A stretch of 64,000 bases of DNA from Chromatiales bacterium (GCA_003251535.1 QKFD01000118.1:31948-95947); one strand, 5' to 3'. Positions 23,957 to 33,994 are shown, counted from the stretch's first letter. Program-made: numbers and translations. Notes: generated by a model not told the origin, from the letters alone.

Positions 23957-25240
23957 ATGCCCAACGCCCACGACCTCTTCACCGCCGCCCAGCAGCACAT
24001 CCCCGGTGGCGTCAACTCGCCGGTCCGCGCCTTCCGCGGCGTCGGTGGCGAACCCATCTTCATCAAACGGGGCGAGGGGGCCTACCTCTGGTCAGAGAGC
24101 GACCAGCGCTATATCGACTATGTGGGCTCCTGGGGCCCGATGGTGGCCGGCCACGCCCACCCCGCTGTGCTGGCGGCGGTACAGGCCGCCGCGGCCAATG
24201 GCCTCTCCTTCGGCACCCCCACGGTGCTAGAGACCGAGATGGCCGATCTGCTCTGTCAGCTGGTCCCCTCCATGGATATGGTGCGGATGGTCAGCTCCGG
24301 CACCGAGGCCACCATGAGCGCCATCCGCCTCGCCCGCGGCTTCACCGGCCGCGACAAGATCATCAAGTTCGAGGGGTGCTACCACGGCCACTCCGACTCG
24401 CTGCTGGTCAAGGCCGGTTCTGGCGCCCTTACCCTCGGCATTCCTAGCTCTCCAGGGGTACCAGCGGCCCTCGCAGAGCACACCCTCACCCTCCCCTACA
24501 ACGACCTTGAGGCGGTGCGCGAGACCTTCGCCCAGGTGGGTGAGCAGGTGGCCTGTATCATCGTCGAGCCGGTGGCAGGCAATATGAACTGCATCCCGCC
24601 GCTGCCGGGTTTTCTGGAGGGGTTACGGGCGGTCTGCGACCAGTACAGCGCCCTGCTCATCTTCGATGAGGTGATGACCGGCTTCCGGGTCGCCCTAGGC
24701 GGTGCCCAAGCCCACTATGGTATCCGACCCGATCTCACCACCCTCGGCAAGGTGGTGGGCGGTGGGATGCCCGTGGGGGCATTTGGTGGCAAGCGGGAGG
24801 TGATGCAGCAGATCGCCCCCCTCGGGCCGGTCTACCAGGCCGGCACCCTCTCCGGCAATCCGGTGGCCATGGCCGCCGGCCTCGCCACCCTCTCCCTCAT
24901 CCGCGAACCAGGCTTTTTCGACCAGTTGGCCCAGCAGGTGGACTACTTGGTAGCGGGGATCCTGGCAGAGGCACAGCGGGCCGGCATCCCCATGAGTGAG
25001 AACCATGTTGGCGGTATGTTCGGCCTCTTCTTCACCACTGAGGAGCGGATCACCAGCTACCACCAAGCGGTCAACCAGTGCGATAGCGAGCGCTTCAAGC
25101 GCTTCTTCCACGGGATGTTGCAGGAGGGGGTCTACTTGGCTCCGTCGGCCTTTGAAGCGGGCTTTGTCTCCTCCGCCCACAGCCGTGCCGATCTGGATGC
25201 AACCATCGCCGCTGCGGGCAAGGTCCTCGCCACTCTATAG
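23957..25240 (+). CDS. hemL: Glutamate-1-semialdehyde 2,1-aminomutase HemL
   Basis: HemL makes 5-aminolevulinate, the C5-pathway precursor of haem and, if present, bacteriochlorophyll. The 427-residue PLP enzyme shows [75 protein letters not shown], and the Schiff-base lysine in [18 protein letters not shown]. Length and all motifs are standard. It lies 60 bp after thiE on the same strand. Confidence 0.97.
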   Translation: MPNAHDLFTAAQQHIPGGVNSPVRAFRGVGGEPIFIKRGEGAYLWSESDQRYIDYVGSWGPMVAGHAHPAVLAAVQAAAANGLSFGTPTVLETEMADLLCQLVPSMDMVRMVSSGTEATMSAIRLARGFTGRDKIIKFEGCYHGHSDSLLVKAGSGALTLGIPSSPGVPAALAEHTLTLPYNDLEAVRETFAQVGEQVACIIVEPVAGNMNCIPPLPGFLEGLRAVCDQYSALLIFDEVMTGFRVALGGAQAHYGIRPDLTTLGKVVGGGMPVGAFGGKREVMQQIAPLGPVYQAGTLSGNPVAMAAGLATLSLIREPGFFDQLAQQVDYLVAGILAEAQRAGIPMSENHVGGMFGLFFTTEERITSYHQAVNQCDSERFKRFFHGMLQEGVYLAPSAFEAGFVSSAHSRADLDATIAAAGKVLATL

Positions 25241-25249
25241 AGTGCTGGC

Positions 25250-25273
25250 GCGGGGCGCTCCAGTGCGCCCCGC
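25250..25273. terminator. Hairpin between convergent hemL and the SLATT gene
   Basis: Perfect 9-bp stem GCGGGGCGC / GCGCCCCGC with a 6-nt loop, in the 42-bp gap between two convergent stop codons. There is no T-run, so rho-independent termination would be weak. Confidence 0.5.
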
Positions 25274-25282
25274 GGGGCGGAA

Positions 25283-26152
25283 TCAGGTAGGCAGCTGTAG
25301 CTCTAGGGTGACCGTAGCGCCGGAGGTGATGGTGACAACGCCACTCGCCTCCACCGCCTTCCCTTGCCGCGAGGCCTCCACACGCACGGCATAAGTACCG
25401 GCCGGCAACGGCTTCACCAGCGCCATACCATTGCGCACCTGGGTCCGCTCCCGATCATCTAAATAGAGCACCACCGGTTTCTCATCGACGCCGGCGGTGT
25501 TCTCCACCTTGACCGTCAGGGTTCCAGGCCGCAACGCCTGCACCTGGTTATCCATCTGCTTTTGCAGCTCCACCATGCTGCTCTTGAACTCCTGGATCCA
25601 GCTATCGGTCTCCGCCTGCACCTCAGTCCACACCGCGGCCCGAAACGCCTTCAGCTGCTCCAACAGCTCCACTGCCTGCTCCGTGGTAGGCGGTGTCGCC
25701 ATGTTGGCGCGACAGATGGCCCAGTCGAGTTGAAAGGCGGAGAGCAGGCCCTGGAGGCGCAAGGTGGTGGAGATGAAGCGCATCCAGCTGCTGGAGAAAC
25801 CACCAAAGCGATCCAGCGCCAGGGCCGCCCCGCCGAGGGCGATGATTACATACCCCCACTGACTCCAGCGGTCATACTGCTGTAGCTGGGCGGCAACGAT
25901 GGGGATGAGTCCCCCCAGGGTGAGGGTAACGATGGCAAATAGGCGGAGGATCTGTGAGATGCGCTTGGGCCCCTCTTTGCGCGCCAAGTACCACTGGATG
26001 ATCTCGCTGACCTGGGCCTCCACCGTCTGGTAGAGGCGATCGGGGTCATACTCCTGTAGCGGCGCCCCCTCTCCCAACCGCAGATGGGCCGGGGGTAGAT
26101 TATCTTTGATAGGGCGTGGGGCTTCGCCCCCTACTAACTGGACGTGTGACAT
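25283..26152 (-). CDS. SLATT-domain membrane protein with C-terminal Ig-like domain
   Basis: A 289-residue protein starting MSHVQLVGGEAPRPIKDN. The central part (about 45-205) matches the SLATT family (SMODS- and SLOG-associating 2TM effector domain): YQTVEAQVSEIIQWYLARKEGPKRISQ, two membrane helices (LRLFAIVTLTLGGLIPIVAA and WGYVIIALGGAALALDRF), then GGFSSSWMRFISTTLRLQGLLSAFQLDWAI. A helical segment and a small beta-rich domain follow (TLTVKVENTAGVDEKPVVLYLDDRERTQVRNGMALVKPLPAGTYAVRVEASRQGK), like PEGA/carboxypeptidase-regulatory folds. SLATT proteins are proposed membrane effectors of nucleotide-signal defence systems, but no cyclase or SLOG gene lies next to it here. It is convergent with hemL. 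Confidence 0.75.
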   Translation of the reverse strand: MSHVQLVGGEAPRPIKDNLPPAHLRLGEGAPLQEYDPDRLYQTVEAQVSEIIQWYLARKEGPKRISQILRLFAIVTLTLGGLIPIVAAQLQQYDRWSQWGYVIIALGGAALALDRFGGFSSSWMRFISTTLRLQGLLSAFQLDWAICRANMATPPTTEQAVELLEQLKAFRAAVWTEVQAETDSWIQEFKSSMVELQKQMDNQVQALRPGTLTVKVENTAGVDEKPVVLYLDDRERTQVRNGMALVKPLPAGTYAVRVEASRQGKAVEASGVVTITSGATVTLELQLPT

Positions 26153-26929
26153 GGCGATCTCTCCCGCTCCTTCGGCTCCTTGGCGGTGGTAGGCGGGCCG
26201 TTCGCGCCACCCCGTTCCTTTCCCAGCCGCCGATGGCCATAGCATCCACCAAGGGGTTCCTCAGCCGCAACAATTTATTCTGCTATGTGTCGTAGCCGGC
26301 GAATGAGGGGGCTTTACCAAAGGCTGGGGCGTTTTAACAAGGGGGGAGATAGCGCAATGGAACACGGAAATCTAACACTGTCACCCACCACCCACCGCCC
26401 TCCGGTGGCGCACGAAGGGGAAAGCAGATCGGTGACACGGCGTTGACCAGGATGAAATCCACCCCTTTGCCAAGGGTTTCTAAATCGGGGTCAGGATCTC
26501 TATTTACTTTAGTTCAGCAGCCTACCGTACCGTAACGAGGTGGGGATGCCATTTTAAGATAGCGGGATCTAAATAGACCTATTTGCTACCCGATACTTGC
26601 AAATGGTGGCGCCCCTTTGCTGGCCCGCCGTGCCTGGCCTTGGGTGCCAAGGGAACGTGAACTCCGTCACAGTGACTCCCCACTCATCCAATCCCATTAA
26701 CGATGTATGGACATTTGTCTATGCGCAGGGTGAAGGGGGTGAGCGACCTCCCTCTTTAGTGGGCTTCTAAATTCACCCCATTTTGGTCAAAATCGGCCCT
26801 TCAGCAGTGTGTCGAAAACACGCTCCCGATCAAATACCGGGAAGATGGCCGGGGGCCTATGTTCAGTTTATGGGTTCTAGGGGAGTCACCCCAACCCGAT
26901 ACAAAGCAATACCATCCAGGAGGAGATCC
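26153..26929. other. 777-bp intergenic region without a recognisable gene
   Basis: Less GC-rich than the rest and free of convincing frames. It contains an AT-rich stretch at about 26500-26600 with GGGGTCAGGATCTCTATTTA and GGGATCTAAATAGACC, similar to sequences that often flank IS200-like/REP-associated transposase genes. No transposase remains, so it may be a decayed mobile remnant. The 3' end should hold the rhodanese gene promoter. Confidence 0.4.
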
Positions 26930-27727
26930 ATGACCCTGTTGCAACGACTGCTGTTTGCGTTCTGCCTGCTCGGTATCCTGGTGCCGGCAGCCCACGCCGC
27001 GGAGGCATTCCCCCACCGCGCCATCTATCTCGCGGTACCTTGGATAGAGACCGAGGATCTTTACCAGCGGCGCGACCAGTTCAACATCATCGATGTCCGC
27101 ACCAGCTACGAGTTTGAGACCCTCCATATCAACGGCGCCCTGAATATTCCGGTCGAGGAGTATGGTTTTGTCGACGCCCTGAAAAAGGTGCGCCAAGAGG
27201 ACGCGCGCCCCATCGCGGTCTACTGCAACGGCCACACCTGCAAGAAGTCCTATGAGGCGGCGCAGAAGGCACTTGAGGGCGGGGTGGAGCAGGTCTATGC
27301 CTACGACGCCGGCATCTTTGAGTGGACCGTGGCCCACCCCAACGAGGCCACCCTGCTCGGCAAGAGCCCAGTGGACACGGCGCGCTTAATCCCCAAGGAG
27401 AAGTTCGAGGCCCATCTACTGCCACCAGCGGATTTCTTGGCACAGATGAAAACCGGCGGCATCGTGTTGGATGTACGGGATGCCTCCCAGCGGGCGGATA
27501 CCCTCTCCGTCTTCCCGATGTACCAGCGCAGTGTCTCCCTCGACAACGCACAGCTGAAGAGCTTTGTGGATCAGGCGAAGAAGGAGAACAAAACGCTCTA
27601 TATCTTCGACGCGGTGGGGAAGCAGGTGGAGTGGTTGCAGTACTACCTAGAGGATCAGGGGGTCGCCCACTACTACTTCCTTAAAGGGGGCGCCCGCGGC
27701 TACTTTGAGTACCTCCAGAAGCGCTGA
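26930..27727 (+). CDS. Periplasmic tandem rhodanese-domain protein
   Basis: A 265-residue exported protein. ATG 26930 has AGGAGG ahead and starts a signal peptide (LLFAFCLLGILVPAAHAAEAF). The first rhodanese domain (about 35-135) keeps the active loop with cysteine, YCNGHTCKKSYEAA, and the conserved IIDVRTSYEFETLHINGALNIP. The second (about 170-260) has VLDVRDASQRADT, but its active-site loop reads IFDAVGKQVEW without cysteine, so it is probably structural. Sulfurtransferases of this type handle sulfane sulfur in the periplasm; the role in this organism is inferred. Confidence 0.85.
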   Translation: MTLLQRLLFAFCLLGILVPAAHAAEAFPHRAIYLAVPWIETEDLYQRRDQFNIIDVRTSYEFETLHINGALNIPVEEYGFVDALKKVRQEDARPIAVYCNGHTCKKSYEAAQKALEGGVEQVYAYDAGIFEWTVAHPNEATLLGKSPVDTARLIPKEKFEAHLLPPADFLAQMKTGGIVLDVRDASQRADTLSVFPMYQRSVSLDNAQLKSFVDQAKKENKTLYIFDAVGKQVEWLQYYLEDQGVAHYYFLKGGARGYFEYLQKR

Positions 27728-27756
27728 ATTTAGGCGCCCTTCGCCCACGACTCCCA

Positions 27757-27790
27757 CAGCGGGATGACACCCAACGCGGGTCTCCCGCTG
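27757..27790. terminator. Hairpin between convergent rhodanese and gloA genes
   Basis: 8-bp stem CAGCGGGA / TCCCGCTG with an 18-nt loop, in the 92-bp gap between two convergent stops. No clear T-run. Confidence 0.4.
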
Positions 27791-27819
27791 CCTACTCCCC
27801 CCAACAGGCAGCCCTCTCT

Positions 27820-28212
27820 CTAGGGTGAGACTCGGTGGCCGATCAACTCGATGGGGTAGCCATCCGGATCGGCCACAAAGGCGATGAGGGTGGTGCCAGC
27901 ATTCATCGGTCCTGGCTCACGCAGCACCTTGCCCCCCTTGTGCCGGATCGCCTCGGTGGCCGCCTGGAGGTCATCCACCTCTAGGGCGATGTGGCCATAA
28001 CCGCTCCCTAGGTCGTACTCCCCAACCCCCCAGTTGTAGGTCAGCTCGATGACCGCCTCCCGCTCGGGATCGCCATAACCCACAAAGGCCAGGGTGAACT
28101 CCCCCTGGGGATAATCGGTACGGCGGAGCAGCTGCATACCGAGCACCTCGGTATAGAAGGCAATGGAGCGATCGAGGTCACCCACTCGGATCATGGTGTG
28201 GAGGATGCGCAT
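27820..28212 (-). CDS. gloA: Lactoylglutathione lyase (glyoxalase I)
   Basis: Glyoxalase I turns the methylglyoxal-glutathione adduct into S-lactoylglutathione. The 130-residue protein starts [48 protein letters not shown] and contains [26 protein letters not shown] and [25 protein letters not shown]. The metal ligands His5, Glu in VIELTYNWG, His in GHIALEV and Glu in PIELI are all in place. Length is typical of short bacterial enzymes. Confidence 0.95.
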   Translation of the reverse strand: MRILHTMIRVGDLDRSIAFYTEVLGMQLLRRTDYPQGEFTLAFVGYGDPEREAVIELTYNWGVGEYDLGSGYGHIALEVDDLQAATEAIRHKGGKVLREPGPMNAGTTLIAFVADPDGYPIELIGHRVSP

Positions 28213-28253
28213 AGGCAGGGGCCCCTCTAGGGTCTGGGGAATTTAGAGCAGCA

Positions 28254-28278
28254 GAGAGGGGTAGAGAAAACCCCTCTC
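28254..28278 (-). terminator. Hairpin after the GGDEF/EAL gene
   Basis: Perfect 9-bp stem GAGAGGGGT / ACCCCTCTC, loop of 7, located 59 bp beyond the stop of the PAS-GGDEF-EAL gene and upstream of gloA. No T-run on the transcribed strand, so termination may be partial. Confidence 0.4.
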
Positions 28279-28336
28279 TAGGAGTGTAGGCACCCTTTGT
28301 AGGGACCAGTGGGAGAGCGTTGGGGTTTGTGGGGGA

Positions 28337-31300
28337 CTAGGCTACCGACGCAGGGGCCATGCCACTCGCCACCTCTCGTACCCGCGCCCGGGCAGAGGGT
28401 CCCACCCGCTTCAGCGCCTCCTGCCACGGTGCCGGCTGCCCCAACCAGTAGCCTTGGGCGAAATCGACGCCGATCTGGCGCAACGCCTCCACTGCGGCGC
28501 GGGAGTCAACATATTCGGCGATGGTCTGGATCCCCATCACCGCCCCCACCTGATGGATAGCGGCCACCATGGCGCGGTCGATGCGGTCATTCACCATGTC
28601 ACGCACAAAGGCGCCATCGATCTTGAGGAAATCGACCGGCAGGTTCTTCAGGTAACCGAATGAGGAGAGGCCGGAGCCGAAGTCATCCAGCGCAAAGCCA
28701 CAACCGCGCCGACGCAGCTCGGCGATCAGGGCGCGGGCGTGATCCATGTTGCCGATGGCAGCGGTCTCAGTGATCTCAAACACCACCGACTCGTAAGCGG
28801 TACCGGTCTCGGCAAAGGTGCGGATAATGAAGTCGAGGAACTCTGGATCGGTGAGCGACTGGCCAGAGAGGTTGACGCCACAGACGATGGGCGCCCGTTC
28901 GCCGTTACCCTGCAACTCCGCCAGCTTCTCCAGAGTGGTGCGCACCACCCAGCGGTCGAGGGTGGACATGAGATGGTAACGCTCCGCCGCCGGAATGTAG
29001 GCCCCCGGCGGCACCACCTTACCCTCCATGCTCAGCATCCGCATCAGCACCTCAAAATGAGGCAGTGAGCCGTCATCTGGATCACACGGCACAATGGGTT
29101 GGAGATAGAGCAGGAAGCGCTCCTCCTCCAGGGCCTGGTTGATGCGCTGCACCCACTCCATCTCATTCTGATGGCGCTGGAGGGCACCGTCCTCGGGTCG
29201 ATAGATCTGGATCCGGTTACGCCCCCCCTCCTTGGCCAGGAAGCAGGTGGAGTCGGCGGCACTCATGAGATCGGCGACCGTGATGCCGTTGCCCGATTCA
29301 AAGGGCACCACGCCGATGCTGACGCTGTTGTCGAAGCTCTTATCCTGCCACTGGAAGCGGAAATCGCGCACCGTCTCTTGGAGCCGCTCGGCGGTCTCCT
29401 CGGCATCGGCCAGGACACTCCCCTCCAGTAGCACGGCAAACTCATCGCCACCGATGCGCGCCAGGCTGTCCTGCCGCCGCAGCTGCTGCCGCAGCCGATC
29501 GGTGATCTGTTTGAGCAGCTCATCACCGGCCCGATGGCCGCAGCTGTCGTTGACCACCTTGAGCTGATCGAGATCGAGGAAGAAGAGGGCGTGGGGACGC
29601 CGATCCTCCTCGTCGGCCAAGAGCTTCTCCAACTGCGCCTCAAAGCCGTAGCGATTGGAGAGACCGGTCAGCATGTCATGGGAGGCCTGGTGGGAGAGCT
29701 GCTTGGCCATGCTGAGCAGGGCGCTGATGTCGTGCATCACCAACACCGCACCGCTGATGCGACCCTCACTATCCCGCAGCGGGGCCACCGTGAGGTTGAG
29801 GGTTGACTCGCCCCCCTCGGCCCGTCGCAACACCCCCTGCTCCACCTGAGTAATGCCGTTGCCATCTGCGATACAGGCAGCCACCAGATCGCCCAGGGGC
29901 TCGTCGGTGGTCTCATCGGTGAAGGTGAAGACCTCGCGGTAGAAGCGCCCCTCGGCTACCTCGGAATCGATACCGATCAGCCGTTCGGCAACAGGATTGA
30001 GATAGGTGATCCGTCCAGCGGCATCGGTGGTGATGACCCCATCACCGATCGACTCCAGGGTGACCAATGCGCGCTGCTGGGAGCGGGCCAACGCCTCGGT
30101 CGCCTGGCGGAAGTCGGTGATATCACGCACCGTCCCCTCCATGCCAAGGGATTGACTACTACGATCCGTGAGCTGCTGGACATTCATCGAGACCCAGATG
30201 ATCGCCTGATCACGCCGGCGGATCCGTACTTCGAAGTTGGAGACACTCCCCTCCCCCTTCTCTAGGGCCACCTCCAGCCGCCGATACTCAGTGGGATCGG
30301 CAAACAGCGCATGGAAGGCGAGACCGATGAGATCCGAAAGTGGGAAGCCCAACAGGCGGTGGGCCGAGGGGGAGGCGCGCACCAGACGCCCATCGGCGGC
30401 ACAGCGGAAATAGGTATCCTGCATGTTGTCGAGGATCCGCGCCAACTCCCGTTCGGAGCGGCGGATCCGCGCCTCCGCCTCGGTGCGGCGGGAGACATCT
30501 TGGATAACGCCCGCCATCCGCACCGCCCGGCCACGCCGGTCCCGCATCACCTCGCCCTCGTCATGTACGACGCGGACAGTCCCGTCGGGCCAGAGGATGC
30601 GGTAGTCCACCGAGAAGGGCATCTGCTGCCCTAGTGCCGCCTTGGTGGCCGCCTCGACCCGGCTTCGATCCGCTGGGTGAACCCGTTCCAGATAGCGCTG
30701 ATAGGTGACATCAAAGGCCTCCGGCTCCACCCCAAACAGGCGATAGGTCTGGTCCGACCAGGTGATCTCATTCTTGGCAATAGACCACTCCCAGTGGCCG
30801 ATGCCGGCGATGCGCTGGGCATTTACCAGGCGGGCCTCGCTGGCGCGTAGCGTCTCTTCCGTGCGCCGGTGCTCTGTTAGGGTCGTCTCCAGCTGCTGAT
30901 TGAGTCGCTCGCTCTGTTCCTTCGCCTCGCGGCTGGCGCGGGCCAGCTGGTCGTTCTCCAGCCCCAGGGAGATGCTGCGCCGAATGGCGGCGTGCATGTA
31001 GTAGTCCAGCCCTAGCATGAGCGCCCAAAACAGGCCACCCAGCAGCGCCATCCCCAGATGAATCTCATCCTGTAGCCAGGCAAAGTAGCCGACCGTAGGC
31101 AGCAATGCGGTGCTGATAAGCACGATGGCCGGACCACGCACCGCGGCGTAGAAGGCGGTGGCGCCTGCGCCGACCCCGGCCAGGACCAACAGCATGAATG
31201 CCTGTAAGGGGATCGACTCGGTGGGTAGCAGCAGTGCCCCCCCGATGCCCCAGGCGAGCCCGGTCAGGCTCGCGCCCGCCAGGTGGAGCTGGCGCCACAA

Positions 31301-31558
31301 GGGACCCGCTTGGGAGAGGCTCGTGGCCTGTCTAAACAACAGCACCGCCACCAGGCGCAGGAGGTACAACCCACCGACAGCGCCGAGCCAGATCAGCAGC
31401 GAGGTCTGATCCACATGCTGGTGGAGCAGATAGCCGGTAATGGCCACCACCACCAGCCCGCCCAACAGGGCAAGCGGCGCATTGCTATAGAGCAGCGCTA
31501 CCTGGCGGGCCTGTAGCTCGTCGCCTGGGCCTTCATCCACCGTTTCGGGTCGAATCAA
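28337..31558 (-). CDS. Membrane PAS-GGDEF-EAL cyclic-di-GMP enzyme
   Basis: A 1073-residue inner-membrane protein. A TTG start at 31558 is chosen because GGGGGAGG lies a few bases before it. Domains: about six membrane helices (28-185), a coiled-coil linker (195-240), three PAS domains (about 245-360, 370-485, 495-610), GGDEF (about 650-810, with ARIGGDEFAVLLEG) and EAL (about 830-1060). The EAL signature reads FEVLMRM and the later motif DDFGSGLSSFGYLKNLPVDFLKIDG is intact. Both catalytic sites look active, so the protein may make or degrade c-di-GMP according to its sensory input. With pilus and flagellar genes in the window, a motility-to-biofilm switch is plausible (inference). Confidence 0.9.
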   Translation of the reverse strand: MIRPETVDEGPGDELQARQVALLYSNAPLALLGGLVVVAITGYLLHQHVDQTSLLIWLGAVGGLYLLRLVAVLLFRQATSLSQAGPLWRQLHLAGASLTGLAWGIGGALLLPTESIPLQAFMLLVLAGVGAGATAFYAAVRGPAIVLISTALLPTVGYFAWLQDEIHLGMALLGGLFWALMLGLDYYMHAAIRRSISLGLENDQLARASREAKEQSERLNQQLETTLTEHRRTEETLRASEARLVNAQRIAGIGHWEWSIAKNEITWSDQTYRLFGVEPEAFDVTYQRYLERVHPADRSRVEAATKAALGQQMPFSVDYRILWPDGTVRVVHDEGEVMRDRRGRAVRMAGVIQDVSRRTEAEARIRRSERELARILDNMQDTYFRCAADGRLVRASPSAHRLLGFPLSDLIGLAFHALFADPTEYRRLEVALEKGEGSVSNFEVRIRRRDQAIIWVSMNVQQLTDRSSQSLGMEGTVRDITDFRQATEALARSQQRALVTLESIGDGVITTDAAGRITYLNPVAERLIGIDSEVAEGRFYREVFTFTDETTDEPLGDLVAACIADGNGITQVEQGVLRRAEGGESTLNLTVAPLRDSEGRISGAVLVMHDISALLSMAKQLSHQASHDMLTGLSNRYGFEAQLEKLLADEEDRRPHALFFLDLDQLKVVNDSCGHRAGDELLKQITDRLRQQLRRQDSLARIGGDEFAVLLEGSVLADAEETAERLQETVRDFRFQWQDKSFDNSVSIGVVPFESGNGITVADLMSAADSTCFLAKEGGRNRIQIYRPEDGALQRHQNEMEWVQRINQALEEERFLLYLQPIVPCDPDDGSLPHFEVLMRMLSMEGKVVPPGAYIPAAERYHLMSTLDRWVVRTTLEKLAELQGNGERAPIVCGVNLSGQSLTDPEFLDFIIRTFAETGTAYESVVFEITETAAIGNMDHARALIAELRRRGCGFALDDFGSGLSSFGYLKNLPVDFLKIDGAFVRDMVNDRIDRAMVAAIHQVGAVMGIQTIAEYVDSRAAVEALRQIGVDFAQGYWLGQPAPWQEALKRVGPSARARVREVASGMAPASVA

Positions 31559-31626
31559 ACCGCCTCCCCCTCAGCCAAGCGGCGGCCTCATTGCCACCGC
31601 CACGCACCCAGTCGTCTATCCATGCC

Positions 31627-32841
31627 TTAGCTGCGCCCCCGCTTGGCGGCGATGCGCATCCGCAAGGCGTTTAGCTTGATGAAGCCCTCTGCATCCTTCT
31701 GGTTGTAGGCGCCGGCATCATCCTCAAAGGTGGCGATGTTCATGTCAAACAGGGAGTCGCTCTCCGACTTGCGCCCCACGACATGGACCGCCCCCTTGTA
31801 GAGCTTGAGCCGCACCACACCATTCACATGGACCTGAGAGGCATCGATCATGCCCTGTAGCATCTTCCGCTCCGGACTCCACCAGTAGCCGTTGTAGACC
31901 AGGCTGGCGTAACGGGGCATCAGCTCATCTTTGAGATGGGCCACCTCGCGGTCCAGGGTGAGCGACTCGATGGCGCGGTGGGCCTTGAGCATGATGGTAC
32001 CGCCCGGGGTCTCATAGGCGCCACGCGACTTCATGCCCACATAGCGATTCTCCACAATGTCGGCCCGGCCGATGCCGTTGGCACCGCCCAGTTTGTTGAG
32101 CGTAGCCAACAACACCGCTGGGCTCATGGTGTGGCCATCAATGGCCACCGGATCGCCATTACGATAGGTGATCTCGATGTAGGTGGGCTTATCGGGCGCC
32201 GCTTCAGGGGAGACCGACCAACGCCACATATCCTCCTCCGCCTCACACCACGGGTCCTCCAGCACGCCCCCCTCATAGGAGATGTGCAGCAGGTTGGCAT
32301 CCATGGAGTAGGGAGATTTCTTGCCTTTCTTGAAGTCTACCGGGATGCCGTGCTGCTCGGCGTAAGCTAGCAGCTTCTCACGGGAGGTGAGGTCCCACTC
32401 GCGCCAGGGGGCAATCACCTTGACGTCCGGCTTGAGGGCATAGGCCCCCAACTCAAACCGCACCTGGTCGTTACCTTTGCCGGTGGCGCCGTGGGCGATG
32501 GCATCAGCCCCGGTCTGGTTGGCGATCTCCACCAGCCGCTTGGCAATGAGCGGGCGGGCGATGGAGGTACCGAGTAGATACTCCCCTTCATACAGGGTGT
32601 TGGCGCGAAACATCGGGAATACGAAGTCGCGGGCAAACTCTTCGGTCAGGTCGTCAATGAAGATCTGTTGGACACCGAACGCCTCCGCCTTGGCGCGAGC
32701 CGGCTCCAGCTCCTCACCCTGACCGATATCGGCGGTGAAGGTCACCACCTCACACTGGTACACCTCCCGCAACCACTTCAGGATGATGGAGGTATCCAGC
32801 CCGCCCGAATAGGCGAGCACCACTTTCTTCACATCGGACAT
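31627..32841 (-). CDS. argG: Argininosuccinate synthase
   Basis: ArgG joins citrulline and aspartate with ATP in arginine synthesis. ATG 32841 is preferred ([24 protein letters not shown], 404 aa), with GGAG upstream; the frame runs 12 codons further upstream without a better start. Motifs: P-loop [56 protein letters not shown], and [17 protein letters not shown]. Full family length. It is a single gene about 70 bp upstream of the PAS protein start. Confidence 0.97.
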   Translation of the reverse strand: MSDVKKVVLAYSGGLDTSIILKWLREVYQCEVVTFTADIGQGEELEPARAKAEAFGVQQIFIDDLTEEFARDFVFPMFRANTLYEGEYLLGTSIARPLIAKRLVEIANQTGADAIAHGATGKGNDQVRFELGAYALKPDVKVIAPWREWDLTSREKLLAYAEQHGIPVDFKKGKKSPYSMDANLLHISYEGGVLEDPWCEAEEDMWRWSVSPEAAPDKPTYIEITYRNGDPVAIDGHTMSPAVLLATLNKLGGANGIGRADIVENRYVGMKSRGAYETPGGTIMLKAHRAIESLTLDREVAHLKDELMPRYASLVYNGYWWSPERKMLQGMIDASQVHVNGVVRLKLYKGAVHVVGRKSESDSLFDMNIATFEDDAGAYNQKDAEGFIKLNALRMRIAAKRGRS

Positions 32842-32995
32842 GGGGGCTCCAGCAGAGAGATCAGGGGTGGTGAACAACCACTAAAGGATGATGAGTATAC
32901 CGAGACGCTTGGCCGGTAAACCACCCTCTCTTTACGTTCACCGCCACCACAGAGTGCCCCCGCCCCAATCCCAGAGGTGCAACGCACCCGCTTGG

Positions 32996-33793
32996 CTAGA
33001 GCGATAGCGGCTCTGGCGCGGGCAACGCCGCCCCCCAGACTGCGGCCACTGCCCGCTGGTAGGGCAGTGGATCGCCGGTGACCAACAGGCGGACCGTGGC
33101 CACTCCCTCCGCTGGCGCCAACAGTGCCGCGGCACCCAGCCGGCGTTGCAGCTGCCGGGCCACCGCATGACCGGTATCGATCACCGCCACCGCAGGGCCG
33201 GCAATCGCCTCCACCAGTGGCCTAAGCGGTGGGAAGTGGGTACAACCGAGGATGATGGTATCGGCGCCAGCCGCCAGCAGTGGCTCCAGGCAGTGGGCCA
33301 CCACCTGTCGCGCCCGGCTGGAGTCCAGCTCACCCGCCTCCACCAGCGCCACCAGCTCTGGACTGGGCCGACTCACCACATGCAGCTGACCGGCAAACTG
33401 GGCCAGCAGCGCCGCATAGCGGGTACTGGCCAAGGTGCCAGCGGTGGCCAACACCCCCACCACACCGTTATGGGTTGCCTGGGCCGCCGGTTTGACCGCC
33501 GGCTCCATACCGACGATCGGTAGATCGAACTCCCCCCGTAGGGTGGCCACCGCCGCCGCCGTGGCGGTATTGCAGGCCACCACCACCGCCTTGGCCCCTT
33601 GCCCCAGCAGCCACTGGGTGATCTGGCGCGAACGGGCCTGGATCTCCTCCACCGGGCGAGGGCCATAGGGGCACCAAGCCGCATCAGCGACATAGAGTAG
33701 CGATTCGGTTGGCAGCAAGCGGTGGATATGGCGCAACACCGAGAGGCCACCGACACCGGAATCAAATACACCAATGGGCTTAAGGGACGACAC
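32996..33793 (-). CDS. murI: Glutamate racemase
   Basis: MurI makes D-glutamate for peptidoglycan. I start at GTG 33793 (MSSLKPIGVFDSGVGGLSVLRHIH, 265 aa) because homologues begin near here; a TTG ten codons upstream is possible. Catalytic cysteines are present: VVVACNTATAAAVATLR (first) and IILGCTHFPPLRPLVEA (second), with FDSGVGGLS as substrate loop and PYGPRP. The length is standard. The gene is alone on the minus strand, 154 bp downstream of the argG start side. Confidence 0.93.
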   Translation of the reverse strand: MSSLKPIGVFDSGVGGLSVLRHIHRLLPTESLLYVADAAWCPYGPRPVEEIQARSRQITQWLLGQGAKAVVVACNTATAAAVATLRGEFDLPIVGMEPAVKPAAQATHNGVVGVLATAGTLASTRYAALLAQFAGQLHVVSRPSPELVALVEAGELDSSRARQVVAHCLEPLLAAGADTIILGCTHFPPLRPLVEAIAGPAVAVIDTGHAVARQLQRRLGAAALLAPAEGVATVRLLVTGDPLPYQRAVAAVWGAALPAPEPLSL

Positions 33794-33892
33794 GGGGCAG
33801 GGAGGTATGACCAAAAGGGACAATTTACAGGGCCGCTAGGGCGTGAACCAACCCTCGCCCCTCCCCCAGCCCCCGCTACTGGGGCCGTAATG

Positions 33893-33921
33893 TGAATGTA
33901 AATTCTTTGCAACTACATTCA
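33893..33921. promoter_or_regulatory. Inverted repeat upstream of the PAP2 gene
   Basis: TGAATGTA and TACATTCA, perfect 8-bp arms separated by 13 bp, in the 201-bp gap between murI and the PAP2 gene, about 75 bp before the latter's ATG. Candidate operator for an unidentified regulator. Confidence 0.4.
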
Positions 33922-33994
33922 TATGTAGGCTACGCAAGGCCGCTGAATCCTGCCACCATCGGAGGCCATATTAGAGATCATTGAGACCCGTTAC

